Position numbers and translations under genes: made by a program
Shown: in pieces, positions 1 through 7,870 of the stretch
Layout of the letters: every line of letters begins with the position of its first letter
How positions within the stretch are numbered: position 1 is the first letter of the stretch
The notes under the pieces: model-generated
Told to the model about the DNA's origin: nothing
Databases searched by the model: none
Seen by the model: only the letters and a program-made list of their open reading frames with translations
Source: a virus
Strand: one strand, 5' to 3'
DNA: 45,373 nt
IMG/VR virus record: IMGVR_UViG_3300017598_000369
Coordinates: 1-45,373 of that record

Positions 1-121
1 ATCTGAAAAAGTTTCAACTGAAGTTCCACCGGTTACGGTATAACCCATAATGGTTAGATTGGCAACTGTTAACGTGTCAGTCTCTTTAGCTACTCCCGCT
101 TCTGTGTCAGTAGATGCACCA
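1..121. repeat. Terminal direct repeat (left copy), circular closure
   Basis: Bases 1-121 are identical to 45253-45373. This is the overlap left when a circular or circularly permuted genome is assembled as a linear contig, so the unit genome is 45,252 bp. An exact 121-bp overlap may simply equal an assembler k-mer length, so it need not be a physical terminal repeat. The minus-strand gene at 1-774 reads through the junction in frame and stops at 45252-45250, which supports true closure. Confidence 0.93.
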
Positions 122-774
122 AAAGTCACGCCTGTTGTATCGGTGTCAACAAAACCAAAAGCAAGTGTTGCGTCATTTGCAGCCGGTGTAATCGCTGTTA
201 AAATAGCTGAAGCATCTGCACCACTTACAGTAAAGAAGGATGCAACGTCTGCATCTGCTGCCAAGGCTGTTCTAAGAGCTAAGCCAACATCATTTACGCC
301 ATCACTTGCACCAACTGCTACAACAACCGCTTTAGGGCTGTTAGTCATTCCGGCCGCTGTGATTGTCATTGTAATATTGCCCGCTCCAGTGCTTTCACCC
401 GCTGTGCAAGTTATTGTCTCAATTTGTGCTGTACCACCGAGCCATGCAGCAGCGTCTCCAGATACTACCACTGTTGCCTTACCGTCCACAAGAGAAAGTG
501 TGGTAGAATCAATTGTGGCTGTCCCTGCGCTTGATGTGTCTGCAATGCTTAATTTGGCCGCAAAATCACCATTAAAATAAGAATGAACCTCTCCTGCTGC
601 ATTTTGAAGTTCCACAGCTACATTTCTTGTAAATGCTGCTGCTGTAGGTGCCGTTGATACTGTAGCAGGTAAGATAGATAAAACCATATCCCCCGCCATA
701 GCTTCAGCCATAAGCCTGAACTCTATATTATGTTTACCTAGCGAAAATGAATTTTCACTTCTAAGTCTTGCCAT
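1..774 (-). CDS. Head decoration-like beta-rich protein (3' end across the circular junction)
   Basis: Starts at the ATG complementary to 774 (N-terminus MARLRSENSF) with a GAGGT ribosome site 8-9 bases upstream. It stays open to base 1 and, on the closed circle, stops at 45252-45250, giving 258 residues. The composition is Ala/Thr/Val/Gly-rich and strand-forming. Residues ~150-235 have the pattern of small bacterial Ig/decoration domains found in phage head and sheath proteins (an Ala-rich VAxALxAALAADxxV helix followed by strands). It lies directly downstream of the major capsid gene, so a capsid-surface or decoration role is inferred. No enzyme motif is visible. A hairpin terminator at 792-816 separates it from the capsid gene. 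Confidence 0.75.
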   Translation of the reverse strand, partial: MARLRSENSFSLGKHNIEFRLMAEAMAGDMVLSILPATVSTAPTAAAFTRNVAVELQNAAGEVHSYFNGDFAAKLSIADTSSAGTATIDSTTLSLVDGKATVVVSGDAAAWLGGTAQIETITCTAGESTGAGNITMTITAAGMTNSPKAVVVAVGASDGVNDVGLALRTALAADADVASFFTVSGADASAILTAITPAANDATLAFGFVDTDTTGVTFGASTDTEAGVAKETDTLTVANLTIMGYTVTGGTSVETFSD

Positions 775-791
775 TTTTCTATACCTCATAT

Positions 792-816
792 AAAAAAGGG
801 TAGGCAAAACCCACCC
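792..816 (-). terminator. Intrinsic terminator after the capsid gene
   Basis: Read on the minus strand: GGGTGGG, loop TTTTG, CCTACCC, then six T. The stem is 7 bp with one G-U wobble. On the plus strand the same position would be an A-C mismatch, which argues for leftward transcription. It sits 17 bases past the capsid stop and before the decoration-like gene, so it could reduce read-through into the tail operon. Confidence 0.8.
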
Positions 817-832
817 TCATAATTAATAATTA

Positions 833-1825
833 TTAGTTAGTTACCATTCTGATAATTCCGGTGTTTTTCTTTTCGAAAACTCTATCCCATCTAGCAGCCG
901 CTTCGAGCTCTGCATCGCTAGGAGAATTTCCTGAAATAGATCCTTCAATGTACTGGAATCCTGCAGGGTGGAAAGAAAAGATACGTCTAGAAGCAAGAAC
1001 ATCGTCAGCCTGAAGAATGTCTCTATCAACTTCTGTGATAAGGTCTCCATAAGATTCACCAAAAAGAATAGAACCTGGTTTAAATAGATAAGTTACATAT
1101 TTGTAGCCGCTTGTACCACCTGCGATAACTGGCATATTGTCATTGACAATAATGGATTTTCCAAAGTAAGTACCAAAACCAATATTCTGAGTGTTAGTTG
1201 GTGTATAGTCAATTAGATTCAACTGTTGTAATCTAGCGTAAACTACAGAGTGCATTCCAAGAGCTGAAACTTTAGAAGCAGAATCCCCAAGTAAAGAAGC
1301 GGCTGCAATAATAGCTTCACCACTCATCTTGTTTGAGTCACCTGCATTAACACCATCTTCATCAGCAATGTCATAAATTAAATCAGAAGCATCAGCAGAG
1401 GCATTATTGGCAAAAACACCTTTCAACTGTGCTAAAAGAACATTTTCCATGTCGTGTGCCCAATAGTCAGCAATTTGACTACCAATAGCGGCCATAGGGT
1501 CTGCACCTGCATTAATTTTAACTAGATCATTGGAGCTCCAAGCATCGCCCCTTTCAAGACGTCTAGCAATTTGTTTTTCAGCTGTAATGTTGTTTACACT
1601 CAGTGGAACACTTTCAGAAAGAACATTGGAAGAAGTTTTCCCAACTATACTTTGAAAGAAAGGCATGTTAAACTGTTGTCCTCCACCCGCTACAAGTGCG
1701 TTAATTTCTGGAGACTGTCTAACTATCCCGGATCTAATAAAAGCCATTTTAAGACTTGTTTGTTCAATCATATAGCGATTAAAAATCTCCGGTATGATTA
1801 CATCGGATAATGCTGTTTTAGCCAT
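833..1825 (-). CDS. Major capsid protein
   Basis: 330 residues, the usual size for HK97-fold coat proteins. The N-terminus (MAKTALSDVIIPEIFNRY), the GGGQQFNMPFF stretch near 50, RGDAWSSNDL near 95 and DPMAAIGSQIADYWAHDME near 110 match the coat family often annotated as Gp13-like major capsid protein. It forms the icosahedral shell. AGAGGAAA precedes the ATG. The scaffold gene is immediately upstream, 23 bases away, and a strong terminator follows. This scaffold-coat order is standard. The family assignment comes from recalled motifs, not from a search. Confidence 0.9.
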   Translation of the reverse strand: MAKTALSDVIIPEIFNRYMIEQTSLKMAFIRSGIVRQSPEINALVAGGGQQFNMPFFQSIVGKTSSNVLSESVPLSVNNITAEKQIARRLERGDAWSSNDLVKINAGADPMAAIGSQIADYWAHDMENVLLAQLKGVFANNASADASDLIYDIADEDGVNAGDSNKMSGEAIIAAASLLGDSASKVSALGMHSVVYARLQQLNLIDYTPTNTQNIGFGTYFGKSIIVNDNMPVIAGGTSGYKYVTYLFKPGSILFGESYGDLITEVDRDILQADDVLASRRIFSFHPAGFQYIEGSISGNSPSDAELEAAARWDRVFEKKNTGIIRMVTN

Positions 1826-1848
1826 TTGTTTTTCCTCTTAAAAAATTA

Positions 1849-2487
1849 TTATATTGTTTTTCCTGCTTGTCTTGCTAAATTTCTTGCTTTTTCTGGATCT
1901 TCTCTGAAAATCCTTCCTTGTTCTGTTAGGTTTAATGTTTTTGGATCAAAAGGATTGTTTATGTTATTACCATTGTCGTTATCTGCTCCACCTGGAACAT
2001 GAGTATTGGCTTTTAATCTTGCAATAACCGCTTCATCAATCATCTTATCAACATTTTCGTTGAGTATATTTACTCTCTTAATTGTTTCTTCTTCATCAGT
2101 TGTTATCTTTAAAAGTCCCTCAAGATCTTTATGTTTAAGCTGTTTTAAAGCTTTTTCCTTAACTAATAACATAGCTTTTTCATTGTCTGATTTAAGTATC
2201 TTAGCCTCAAGTTCGATAACACGCTGTTCAAAAGGATTTTTAGGTGGGTCTAGTTCCAATTTTATTTTTTCTCTTTCTGAATCTATTCTCTTCTCGAATT
2301 CTTTTTCCATTCCTTTAAGTTTAAATGCTTCCACCACCTTTGATCCGTGAGAATCTAAAAGCGGTTGAATAGATTTCAATCCATCCTCGCTAACTAAAAA
2401 GTTTGAAAATTCACCTTTTAATACACTTTTTACTTCTTCATTTTCTTTGTTAGATGCTAGAAAATCTTTGAATTGTGCTAAATCCAT
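1849..2487 (-). CDS. Capsid scaffolding protein (DUF4355-like)
   Basis: 212 residues, highly charged and helical. A coiled-coil core rich in Glu/Lys spans about residues 60-135. The C-terminal tail begins after a Gly/Asn-rich linker (GGADNDNGNN) and ends in NLTEQGRIFREDPEKARNLA, a pattern typical of DUF4355 scaffolds, whose C-terminus contacts the coat protein. Scaffolds of this class assemble the procapsid and are then lost. The ATG has GAGG upstream. Its own promoter lies at 2560-2588. It directly precedes the major capsid gene. Confidence 0.85.
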   Translation of the reverse strand: MDLAQFKDFLASNKENEEVKSVLKGEFSNFLVSEDGLKSIQPLLDSHGSKVVEAFKLKGMEKEFEKRIDSEREKIKLELDPPKNPFEQRVIELEAKILKSDNEKAMLLVKEKALKQLKHKDLEGLLKITTDEEETIKRVNILNENVDKMIDEAVIARLKANTHVPGGADNDNGNNINNPFDPKTLNLTEQGRIFREDPEKARNLARQAGKTI

Positions 2488-2559
2488 TTTTTACCTCAAT
2501 TATTGTTGATATAATCCCAATAAGTGCAGAATGCCCCTATAAGTGTTGTAATCTCTTAT

Positions 2560-2588
2560 ATAATAATAAAAAAGTGTAGAAATGTCAA
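2560..2588 (-). promoter_or_regulatory. Sigma-70-type promoter for scaffold/capsid genes
   Basis: Minus strand: -35 TTGACA (2588-2583), 17-bp spacer, -10 TATTAT (2565-2560). Expected start near 2553, about 65 bases before the scaffold ATG. It is back-to-back with the plus-strand promoter at 2596-2624; the two -35 boxes are 7 bp apart. Confidence 0.8.
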
Positions 2589-2595
2589 AATTCAC

Positions 2596-2624
2596 TTGAC
2601 AAATGTTAGTGTTTATGCTATTAT
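2596..2624 (+). promoter_or_regulatory. Sigma-70-type promoter for the inverted cassette
   Basis: TTGACA (2596-2601), 17-bp spacer, TATTAT (2619-2624) preceded by TGC, which is close to an extended -10. It drives the rightward genes starting at 2653. It mirrors the leftward promoter at 2560-2588, so one bound factor could affect both. Confidence 0.85.
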
Positions 2625-2652
2625 TATTTATTTGAACCAGAAGGAGGTTTTT

Positions 2653-2802
2653 ATGAATTACGACGATTTAAAAAAAGACTTGGAAATTATTAAGGGCGCT
2701 GTGAAAAACTTAGAGGATAGGATGGAGGATGTTAAACCGGAAAAAGAGAAATATTCCAAAGAAGATATTTTACATGTATTATTTAATATACTAAGGGGGT
2801 AA
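2653..2802 (+). CDS. Small charged protein, first gene of the inverted cassette
   Basis: 49 residues (MNYDDLKKDLEIIKGAVKN), predicted helical, with heptad-like Leu/Ile spacing over residues 5-25 and a Lys/Glu-rich middle. The start was chosen because AAGGAGG lies at 2641-2647 and the promoter at 2596-2624 would put the transcript start around 2631, so the in-frame reading upstream to 2524 cannot all be translated. One base separates it from the next gene. No family recognised. Confidence 0.75.
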   Translation: MNYDDLKKDLEIIKGAVKNLEDRMEDVKPEKEKYSKEDILHVLFNILRG

Positions 2803-2803
2803 A

Positions 2804-2989
2804 ATGGAAAGACCAGGTTTATGGATTTACTTCAAAAGTGAAGAAGCAAAAGAGTTTTACATGGAGTTGCTTAAGAAAGAGTTCGGCACTTCAAGTGGTG
2901 GATTAAATACCATGCTACATGAACGCTATGGTAGTTGGTTTAATCCTGGATTTACAAGAATTTTAATGGAGGGTAAGGAGGATGAGTAA
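2804..2989 (+). CDS. Hypothetical small protein
   Basis: 61 residues (MERPGLWIYFKSEEAKEFYM). AAGGGGG precedes the ATG. The N-terminal half looks like a strand followed by an amphipathic helix, and the rest is Gly/Ser/Phe-rich. It overlaps the next gene by 8 bases, which suggests translational coupling. No known family recognised; the cassette context suggests an accessory (moron) function. Confidence 0.75.
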   Translation: MERPGLWIYFKSEEAKEFYMELLKKEFGTSSGGLNTMLHERYGSWFNPGFTRILMEGKEDE

Positions 2990-3278
2990 ATGTAAGCCAG
3001 AGCTACCAATGCCAACCGAAGCTGATATACAGCGATTAGTTATGAGATATTTTATAATATTTTTCACTGCAGGAAATGAGAACCAAGTCATCCAAGACAG
3101 TGTGAATGTGGAGTGTAAAGGTTTTCCAAATTGTGCTGAAATAATCAGAGGCATTTGTGAAATACATAGTGCTGAATGGTGCAGTATTACAGGTATAAAG
3201 GAATTAACACAGCAAGATTATAGCGACTGGGACGCTGAAGAGTTTGAGGAGGGAAGCGATGGAAAAAATAGATCATAA
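2982..3278 (+). CDS. Hypothetical protein, Cys-containing
   Basis: 98 residues, beginning MSKCKPELPMP. It shares the MSKCK start with the protein at 3618, perhaps from a common leader segment. Cys residues lie near 4, 45, 50, 59 and 67, and the C-terminus is acidic (DWDAEEFEEGSDG). The start overlaps the end of the preceding gene and the nearest GGAGG abuts the ATG, so translation is probably coupled. Function unknown. Confidence 0.7.
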   Translation: MSKCKPELPMPTEADIQRLVMRYFIIFFTAGNENQVIQDSVNVECKGFPNCAEIIRGICEIHSAEWCSITGIKELTQQDYSDWDAEEFEEGSDGKNRS

Positions 3279-3621
3279 AGCAAATGCGATTATGTTTTTA
3301 ATGCAGAAAATAGAAGGTGAACTCTTAAATAATGTAGTTTTGGGTGATCAATTTGGTGTCAATCATACACATGTGTTCAGTATAAAAACCCTGAATATGT
3401 TTAATCAAATAATAGAGATTCACAATACAGGCCTTTCAGATGGTGCAACGCTGTATCATTCAGATATTTCTTGTTTCACAGAATTTAAATCAACGGAAGC
3501 AACTATCAAAAGATCATACTATGAACCAACATATAGATATTCAATTTACTACACCTATGATGATAGATATGACCACAACATAACACTATATTATAACTAT
3601 ACTGTTAAGGAGGAATTGTGA
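3259..3621 (+). CDS. Hypothetical protein, Tyr-rich C-terminus
   Basis: 120 residues from ATG 3259 (MEKIDHKANAIMFLMQK), preceded by GAGGAGGGA. A TTG five codons upstream is open but has no better ribosome site. The C-terminal third is unusually rich in Tyr (YEPTYRYSIYYTYDDRYD). It overlaps the preceding gene by 20 bases and the next by 4. No recognised domain. Confidence 0.75.
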   Translation: MEKIDHKANAIMFLMQKIEGELLNNVVLGDQFGVNHTHVFSIKTLNMFNQIIEIHNTGLSDGATLYHSDISCFTEFKSTEATIKRSYYEPTYRYSIYYTYDDRYDHNITLYYNYTVKEEL

Positions 3622-3938
3622 GTAAATGTAAATTATTACCACATCCCTATGAGTGTCAAGGCAAGGATTGTTTCTTTGCAGATGTGGTTGAAATACCTTT
3701 AGAAAGTGCGCAACTAAAAGGTGAGTTCTCCATTCCAGAATCTTTATATCTGGAAAATAACCAACCTAGAATAGCGCGCCACATAGCCTATATTCTAGGT
3801 GTAAAAAGTGTGGAGATAATTAATATTAAAAAGATAGGGTATGTGTTTTACGATATCCAAAGAAGTGTGCTGTTAGATGTGGATTATAAAATAATAATCA
3901 AAACCAGTAAGATAATTTGCAACATGGAGAACAATTAG
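3618..3938 (+). CDS. Hypothetical protein, GTG start
   Basis: 106 residues from GTG 3618, with AAGGAGG five bases upstream. The start MSKCKLLPHPYECQGKDCFF carries Cys 4, 13 and 18. The rest looks alpha/beta with hydrophobic strands. The GTGA overlap with the previous stop indicates coupling. Function unknown. Confidence 0.75.
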   Translation: MSKCKLLPHPYECQGKDCFFADVVEIPLESAQLKGEFSIPESLYLENNQPRIARHIAYILGVKSVEIINIKKIGYVFYDIQRSVLLDVDYKIIIKTSKIICNMENN

Positions 3939-4184
3939 ATGGAAAGATTGCAGGCAAGTATAGATTTTATTTTAAATGATTTACGGCAACTATTAAAAGC
4001 TGTGCAAAAGTTTGACTCAACAGCAATTAGTATTATTGATCACAATAACTATTCTACTGAATACTACAACATTTGTGGACTCAGAATCTTAACATTTAGG
4101 AATTTAAATTATTGTCCATCAGAAAAGCCTATGTTATATCAAAATAAATGGGAATTACATCAACTTAATTTAGGTATATTATAA
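3939..4184 (+). CDS. Hypothetical protein
   Basis: 81 residues (MERLQASIDFILNDLRQLLK). An N-terminal amphipathic helix is followed by a mixed region. It starts right after the previous stop with only a weak GGAGAAC upstream, so expression may depend on coupling. Its TAA overlaps the next ATG (TAATG). Function unknown. Confidence 0.7.
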   Translation: MERLQASIDFILNDLRQLLKAVQKFDSTAISIIDHNNYSTEYYNICGLRILTFRNLNYCPSEKPMLYQNKWELHQLNLGIL

Positions 4185-4519
4185 TGGAACAATGGAAGGA
4201 TATTGAAAATTATAAAGGTCTTTATCAAGTTTCAAACTGGGGAAGAGTAAAAAGTTTACCAAGAACTATATTTCATGTAAATGGTGGTAGCCATAAAAAG
4301 ATAGGTGGTATTTTAAAGTTCAAATTAACCAAAAGAGGCTATTTATGGGTGAATCTAGTAAAAAATGGAAAGTCAAGAAAAAACGACCTTCACAAATTAG
4401 TGTCACAGGCGTTTCTCGACAACCCTAATAACTTAGCATTCATAGAGCATAAAGACGGTATATGGACAAATAACGAAGCGACAAACCTGAAGTGGGTAAA
4501 TCGCAAGGAAAGGAGGTAA
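4184..4519 (+). CDS. NUMOD4/HNH homing endonuclease
   Basis: 111 residues. NUMOD4 signature at residues 1-30 (EQWKDIENYKGLYQVSNWGR, then VKSLPR). An HNH_3-type core follows: His70 (DLHKLV), a beta-hairpin, FIEHKDG with His89, and TNNEATNLKWVN with Asn96/97 and Asn101. These free-standing phage nucleases cut target DNA near their own gene and promote its spread. Its presence in the inverted cassette could explain how the cassette entered the head operon. No intron boundary was detected. Confidence 0.88.
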   Translation: MEQWKDIENYKGLYQVSNWGRVKSLPRTIFHVNGGSHKKIGGILKFKLTKRGYLWVNLVKNGKSRKNDLHKLVSQAFLDNPNNLAFIEHKDGIWTNNEATNLKWVNRKERR

Positions 4520-4521
4520 AA

Positions 4522-5097
4522 ATGTGTGAAGATTACGAAAATAATAGCAAGTATATTAATCTAGGTAGTGATATTATACCCATCGCTGATATTAACAGGA
4601 TATCGATGGATAATGAAAGAATTGTGCGCTTTGAATGCAATGATGATTCTTTTTACACCATACTTCCCAAAATAGGTATAGATGCAGATATTATTTTAGC
4701 ATTTGTTAACGACATTATGAATAATATGTATGATGATTTTGTGATGTCTAGTGTGTATGATCTGCTGTGTAGGAAGCTGTTTATATATCTGACTCATATA
4801 ATGTGTGAAGAATTTGGCTCACCTGCAGCGTCTAACAACCTTGTGTATATAGACTCAAACCTATCATCTTTAATCGTAGATTGTAGCACTATTTCTTGTA
4901 GGATAGAATTTAGCAAACAAGATGGATATCGTTATCTTGCTGTCCCAATGCATGACGTTTACACATTTTGGGCCAAACATCGCGAGGAAGAAAGGATTAA
5001 ATTTAATGACAATGATCATTATGAAAAGTTTATTAAAATGTATAACGACTGGATTTTATTGAAAGAGATTGTAGAAAACTTTGAGATTTATGATTAG
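4522..5097 (+). CDS. Hypothetical protein, last gene of the inverted cassette
   Basis: 191 residues from ATG 4522 (MCEDYENNSKYINLGSD), chosen for AAAGGAGG a few bases upstream; a longer reading from 4492 lacks a good ribosome site and overlaps the endonuclease. It appears mixed alpha/beta with a helical C-terminus. Its last 4 bases overlap the 3' end of the oppositely oriented minor head gene, leaving no room for a terminator. Family not recognised. Confidence 0.75.
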   Translation: MCEDYENNSKYINLGSDIIPIADINRISMDNERIVRFECNDDSFYTILPKIGIDADIILAFVNDIMNNMYDDFVMSSVYDLLCRKLFIYLTHIMCEEFGSPAASNNLVYIDSNLSSLIVDCSTISCRIEFSKQDGYRYLAVPMHDVYTFWAKHREEERIKFNDNDHYEKFIKMYNDWILLKEIVENFEIYD

Positions 5098-6131
5098 ATA
5101 ATAGATGTAGTCTTATTGTTGAATTCTTTCCATTCTTCAAAACTATCAAACTTTCTAGGCACACTTTTTATAGTAATTTTTTCACTACCAATTAATGGTA
5201 CAGTCACACAATTACAGCTAGGGTATTCTATAGGCGGTGTAAACCTAGTCTCTCTGGGTGTTCCAATAGTAAAAACCTGACCATTAATATCTGGCCTGGT
5301 GAAATGATACCTGTCGGACGGTGTTGATACTACTTCCATCTTTTCAAATCCTGCATCTTTACACGCTCTAATATTGGCCGTTTCACTTGCATGTGTGGTC
5401 TCTGATTTAAGTAACCTAAATGCTTGACGTTTACTAACACCCATTCTGTCAGCTAGGTCGCCCGCCATTTGTCCAAGTGGTTGACCTTGTAGAAACCCAC
5501 GGGTGGTTACTTCTCTGAGTGAGTTGGCAAGCTTTTCTTTATTGGCCCAAATACGACTAGAGAAATCTTTACCACTCCAAGGTTCATTAAGTATTATATC
5601 AACCCTACGTTTTCCAATCTCACCAAGGAATTGATAATTATAGTTTAACCCACGTATTAGATCAAATTGTGCAAGAGTATATCCATCTTTTAAAACATCC
5701 TCAAGAAAATCAGTGTAGTTTATATCTTGTTTTTGGAATACTTTATGAATGCTATATTCTTGATCTAAATCAAGATTGTTTTTCCTAGCCTGTTTCTTAT
5801 TGTTGATATATTTACCCAATCGAATCTTGAAACCATCATCTTTAGTGTCTATAATTTTATCCTTTATCTTTTCCGCTTTTCTTTGGAATGATCTTCTTTC
5901 TTGTCTACTCATTAATTGGAATGCGTCATTCTGTGTCACCACAATAGTGTTACCGTTAACAGTTCCATACTTACCATAAAACGCATCTAATTTATTTTTC
6001 ATCTCTTTCAGCTCGTTACTGTAAGCATTTGATATATCTCTAAAATCTTTCTTGGCAGCTCTTTCAAATATTGAATCTCTACGCTTTGCACGCTTAACCC
6101 AATACTCTTGTGGTTTAATATCTTCAGCCAT
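5094..6131 (-). CDS. Minor head protein, Mu F / SPP1 gp7 family
   Basis: 345 residues. The C-terminal domain carries the family pattern: GQPLGQMAGDLADRMG near 215, a helix with LLKSETTHASETANI, then DRYHFTRPDINGQVFTIGTP and a closing PPIEYPSCNCVTVP strand pair. Such proteins bind the portal and are packaged into the head, possibly for DNA delivery. It lies after the portal gene as expected. The N-terminal ~100 residues are strongly basic and helical. AGAAAGAG is the likely ribosome site. The 3' end overlaps the convergent cassette gene by 4 bases. Confidence 0.88.
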   Translation of the reverse strand: MAEDIKPQEYWVKRAKRRDSIFERAAKKDFRDISNAYSNELKEMKNKLDAFYGKYGTVNGNTIVVTQNDAFQLMSRQERRSFQRKAEKIKDKIIDTKDDGFKIRLGKYINNKKQARKNNLDLDQEYSIHKVFQKQDINYTDFLEDVLKDGYTLAQFDLIRGLNYNYQFLGEIGKRRVDIILNEPWSGKDFSSRIWANKEKLANSLREVTTRGFLQGQPLGQMAGDLADRMGVSKRQAFRLLKSETTHASETANIRACKDAGFEKMEVVSTPSDRYHFTRPDINGQVFTIGTPRETRFTPPIEYPSCNCVTVPLIGSEKITIKSVPRKFDSFEEWKEFNNKTTSII

Positions 6132-6168
6132 TAATTTTCTCTTTCTGAAATTATTAAAAATGATTTAT

Positions 6169-6199
6169 CTAGGGTAGAGACATGAACCTCATACCCTAG
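6169..6199 (-). other. Intergenic hairpin between portal and minor head genes
   Basis: Perfect 8-bp inverted repeat CTAGGGTA / TACCCTAG with a 15-base loop that can add a GAG/CTC pairing. No T-tract follows on either strand, so it is not a normal intrinsic terminator. It may be a processing, stabilising or binding element. The 87-base gap contains no credible small gene. Confidence 0.5.
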
Positions 6200-6218
6200 A
6201 ACATACTCATAAAATCTA

Positions 6219-7643
6219 TTAGTCTTCTGTATTTGGTTCTTTTCTGTTTTCAAAGTCTTCCTCATCAGTAACTTCCTCTTCAAGCTCTTTATTCTTCTGC
6301 TCTATTTCTGCATCTGGATCATCAATAAAACTAGCTTGTGTAAATATTGTCTTTTTGCTGAATCCTGCAGCTCCAAGCTTAACAAGTTTTTCAGCCTCTT
6401 CAACATCATTCAGAGGAGTATCAAGAGTGAAGTTAATAGATACTTTTTTCCAGTCGAAATCATTAATACTTAAAGTATTCCAGTATGCACCAAGTGCCTT
6501 AAGAAGTCCCTGCAGAGTTTGATCAAGGTGCATAATTAACGCCTTTGCCTTATTTTCAAGTGGCTTTATACGTGTCTTAATAGCAAGATTGGTAGCCTTA
6601 CCATAAACTTCAGGATCTGCATAATTAAGATGACCTGTAAATCTTTCAATATTTTTTTCCAATTGCTTAAGGATAAATTCAGTATCTTCATACTTAATGT
6701 CCTTTGTTAAATACTCAGCCTTGGATCCTTCTTCAAGATACAGTGTTCTTAACTCTTTTATTCTTCTTGCTGCCATCTCATCATCATCATTATCATTTTC
6801 GCCCTTTATTAGAGTACCGTAAAGAGCCAGTATAGCATGTCTGAAACCTGTCATCTCATTACTGAAATCTGATAACATACGGTTATAAGAATCAATTAAA
6901 GATATAACCTTATAAAAGGATGGTTTACGCTCTTCATTGTTTTTCAGTTCCAGGAAAGGAACACCTGGAACAGGATCAATCTTTTCACTTTTAACTTTCA
7001 ACTGGTTTTGTGAAATACCTGTTAGAAAATATATCTTCTCACCATCGTAAAACTCACCCTTATATATAGTTTCAGTCTCAGTTGTGCTTCCAGTCGTGAC
7101 AACTGCATCAGTGTTTCTAATAACATCTTCGGACCAGTAAGTTAAAGCACCTGTGATAGTTTCCTTTAAATCGTCCCATTCCAATATATAGGTGTCTGGC
7201 ATAACTACGCGAGTTTTCAACATTGGTTTCTCTTCGTCATCTTCACCGTTGTAAATTAACAAACCGCTTGATCCAACCGCACCCGCTCTGATGGTTAAAT
7301 TTCTCAACTTAAGTAGGAAACCATCTTCCTTTATCCAATCGTTAATTAGTTTTTGGTTGCGTTCTCTGCTTTCCTGATTATCCGGTTCTACGTACTCAAA
7401 CATAACCGGATTAGCTAGAGCATAGTTGACTCTATTATCCACTATTTCAGAATCATAAGCGTTAATTAATCTCTGATCCTCATCGATGTTAGTTTCATCA
7501 GAATCAAGGTATTTGGGCTTTTTAGCCAAAGTTATTGGTAGGGTCTCAGTTGTGTATCTATCGTACCATACACCCGTATCATACTCTACCCCTGCGTTGT
7601 TGTTGATTAATTTCTCAACTCTTTTTTCTATGTCTACCGACAT
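6219..7643 (-). CDS. Portal protein (SPP1 gp6-like)
   Basis: 474 residues, typical length for dodecameric portals of the SPP1 Gp6 class. Visible family features: DNRVNYALANPV near 70, the RAGAVGSSGLLIYN segment near 125, and a helical stem/clip region with Asn/Asp-rich ENDNDDDE near 285. The C-terminus is acidic and probably flexible. The portal is the DNA entry vertex that docks terminase and then the tail. TAGGAGG precedes the ATG and overlaps the stop of the small gene upstream. Confidence 0.88.
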   Translation of the reverse strand: MSVDIEKRVEKLINNNAGVEYDTGVWYDRYTTETLPITLAKKPKYLDSDETNIDEDQRLINAYDSEIVDNRVNYALANPVMFEYVEPDNQESRERNQKLINDWIKEDGFLLKLRNLTIRAGAVGSSGLLIYNGEDDEEKPMLKTRVVMPDTYILEWDDLKETITGALTYWSEDVIRNTDAVVTTGSTTETETIYKGEFYDGEKIYFLTGISQNQLKVKSEKIDPVPGVPFLELKNNEERKPSFYKVISLIDSYNRMLSDFSNEMTGFRHAILALYGTLIKGENDNDDDEMAARRIKELRTLYLEEGSKAEYLTKDIKYEDTEFILKQLEKNIERFTGHLNYADPEVYGKATNLAIKTRIKPLENKAKALIMHLDQTLQGLLKALGAYWNTLSINDFDWKKVSINFTLDTPLNDVEEAEKLVKLGAAGFSKKTIFTQASFIDDPDAEIEQKNKELEEEVTDEEDFENRKEPNTED

Positions 7644-7651
7644 GCTACCTC

Positions 7652-7819
7652 CTATATGTTATATAACTCATTTATTACTTCTTCTGCGTTTTCTAAGTGA
7701 TAATTGGTCCTACTCCCTTTTGTCGGGAAAAATGCCAATTCAAGATATTCTACAGCACACCTCAGTAACTTGAGATTGCGTTGTAGTTGTTCCATTCTGA
7801 TTAAATAGTTTAAATCCAT
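7652..7819 (-). CDS. Small helical protein upstream of portal
   Basis: 55 residues from ATG 7819 (MDLNYLIRMEQLQRNLKLLR), preceded by AGGAGGAGAG. Predicted almost entirely helical. Its stop lies inside the portal gene's ribosome site, so the two are probably co-translated. The promoter at 7871-7899 is not upstream of it in its transcription direction alone: it lies just 5' and would start transcription near 7864, directly feeding this gene and the portal. No family recognised. Confidence 0.75.
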   Translation of the reverse strand: MDLNYLIRMEQLQRNLKLLRCAVEYLELAFFPTKGSRTNYHLENAEEVINELYNI

Positions 7820-7870
7820 GCTCTCCTCCTAATAAAATTAATACACTAGCATACTATACTAATATCACAC

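Noticed and set aside
50-580. Long plus-strand reading frame antisense to the decoration-like gene
   Set aside because: No ribosome site or promoter; it mirrors a repetitive Ala/Thr/Val coding strand in the true minus-strand gene.
4184-4519. Intron or intein around the HNH endonuclease
   Set aside because: The gene is free-standing with its own start and stop, and neighbouring genes are not split.
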